From contig NYSW01000070.1 in assembly GCA_002683195.1 (NCBI GenBank), positions 1 to 39,387 of the forward strand: DNA of 39,387 nucleotides, given 5' to 3'. Origin of the DNA: Phycisphaerae bacterium. Lineage in GTDB: Bacteria > Planctomycetota > Phycisphaerae > Phycisphaerales > SM1A02. Made by a program: the position numbers and the translations under genes. Shown here piece after piece: positions 39,303 through 39,387 of the stretch (position 1 is the stretch's first letter; each line of letters starts with the position of its first letter). The notes beneath the pieces are model-generated. The model did no database searches. It saw nothing but the letters and a program-made list of their open reading frames with translations, and was not told the DNA's origin.

Positions 39303-39387
39303 GGGGGCCTCAGGTAGGAGTGGCCTCCCGAGGGATGGCCAGATCACAATCCTTCGGAATGAGCCTCCACGACGAGAATCCTTTCGG

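Noticed and set aside
1..39387. tRNA, rRNA, CRISPR, insertion sequence or prophage
   Set aside because: Gaps were read on both strands; no cloverleaf with GTTCGA-type arm, no regularly spaced repeats, no transposase or phage gene was seen.

Overview
The window is GC-rich, tightly packed bacterial chromosome with about 33 genes on both strands. Many neighbouring genes overlap by 4 bases (ATGA or TTGA). The gene set suggests a Planctomycetota member, most likely of the Phycisphaerae. It includes a secreted fibro-slime domain protein, a plant-type ferredoxin-NADP reductase, futalosine-pathway menaquinone synthesis (mqnA), scattered peptidoglycan genes (ftsW-murG, murA, alr), and a degenerate sigma-70-like protein with planctomycete-like features. 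The lineage is an inference from gene content. No tRNA, rRNA, insertion sequence, prophage or CRISPR array was seen; this is a core-genome region.

Layout. 1-353: the start of a secreted protein on the minus strand. 709-2370: miaB. 2405-4981: a possible 38-aa membrane peptide, then ftsW-murG. 5003-6070: an M42 aminopeptidase. 6223-8617: ygfZ/gcvT-like gene, a small membrane protein and HMG-CoA lyase, apparently one operon. 12425-8625 (minus): a four-gene operon in which every junction is a 4-base overlap (class I amidotransferase-like hydrolase, unknown protein, diguanylate cyclase, metallophosphoesterase). 12785-13015: a stand-alone rpsR. 13104-16746: a divergent pair of TPR and HEAT-repeat proteins. 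16855-19433: fumC with a lysine-rich tail, coupled to a plant-type FNR. 19535-20443: fibro-slime protein. 20681-21997: murA. 26864-22013 (minus): rho, two tandem MCE/MlaD proteins and a SpoU rRNA methyltransferase. 29515-27105 (minus): a DEAD-box helicase coupled to pseudouridine-5'-phosphate glycosidase. 29645-33494: alr, mqnA and the sigma-like multi-HTH protein. 34562-33538 (minus): rplM-rpsI. 34807-36270: CPBP protease. 36378-37289: a secreted protein. 39302-37290 (minus): a membrane histidine kinase.

The clearest regulatory structures are a consensus promoter with a long multi-hairpin leader before rplM-rpsI; a promoter with a C-rich, G-poor leader before rho; strong bidirectional hairpin terminators after rpsR and after the FNR gene; and a U-tract terminator for rpsI that lies partly inside the end of the opposing sigma-like gene.

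No defence or mobile system was found. The most novel candidates are the sigma-70-like/MerR-like protein at 31758-33494, the diguanylate cyclase operon with two degenerate receiver-like domains, the divergent Rho with its leader, and the r-protein leaders. All functional statements are from reading the sequence and family knowledge; no database search was run.
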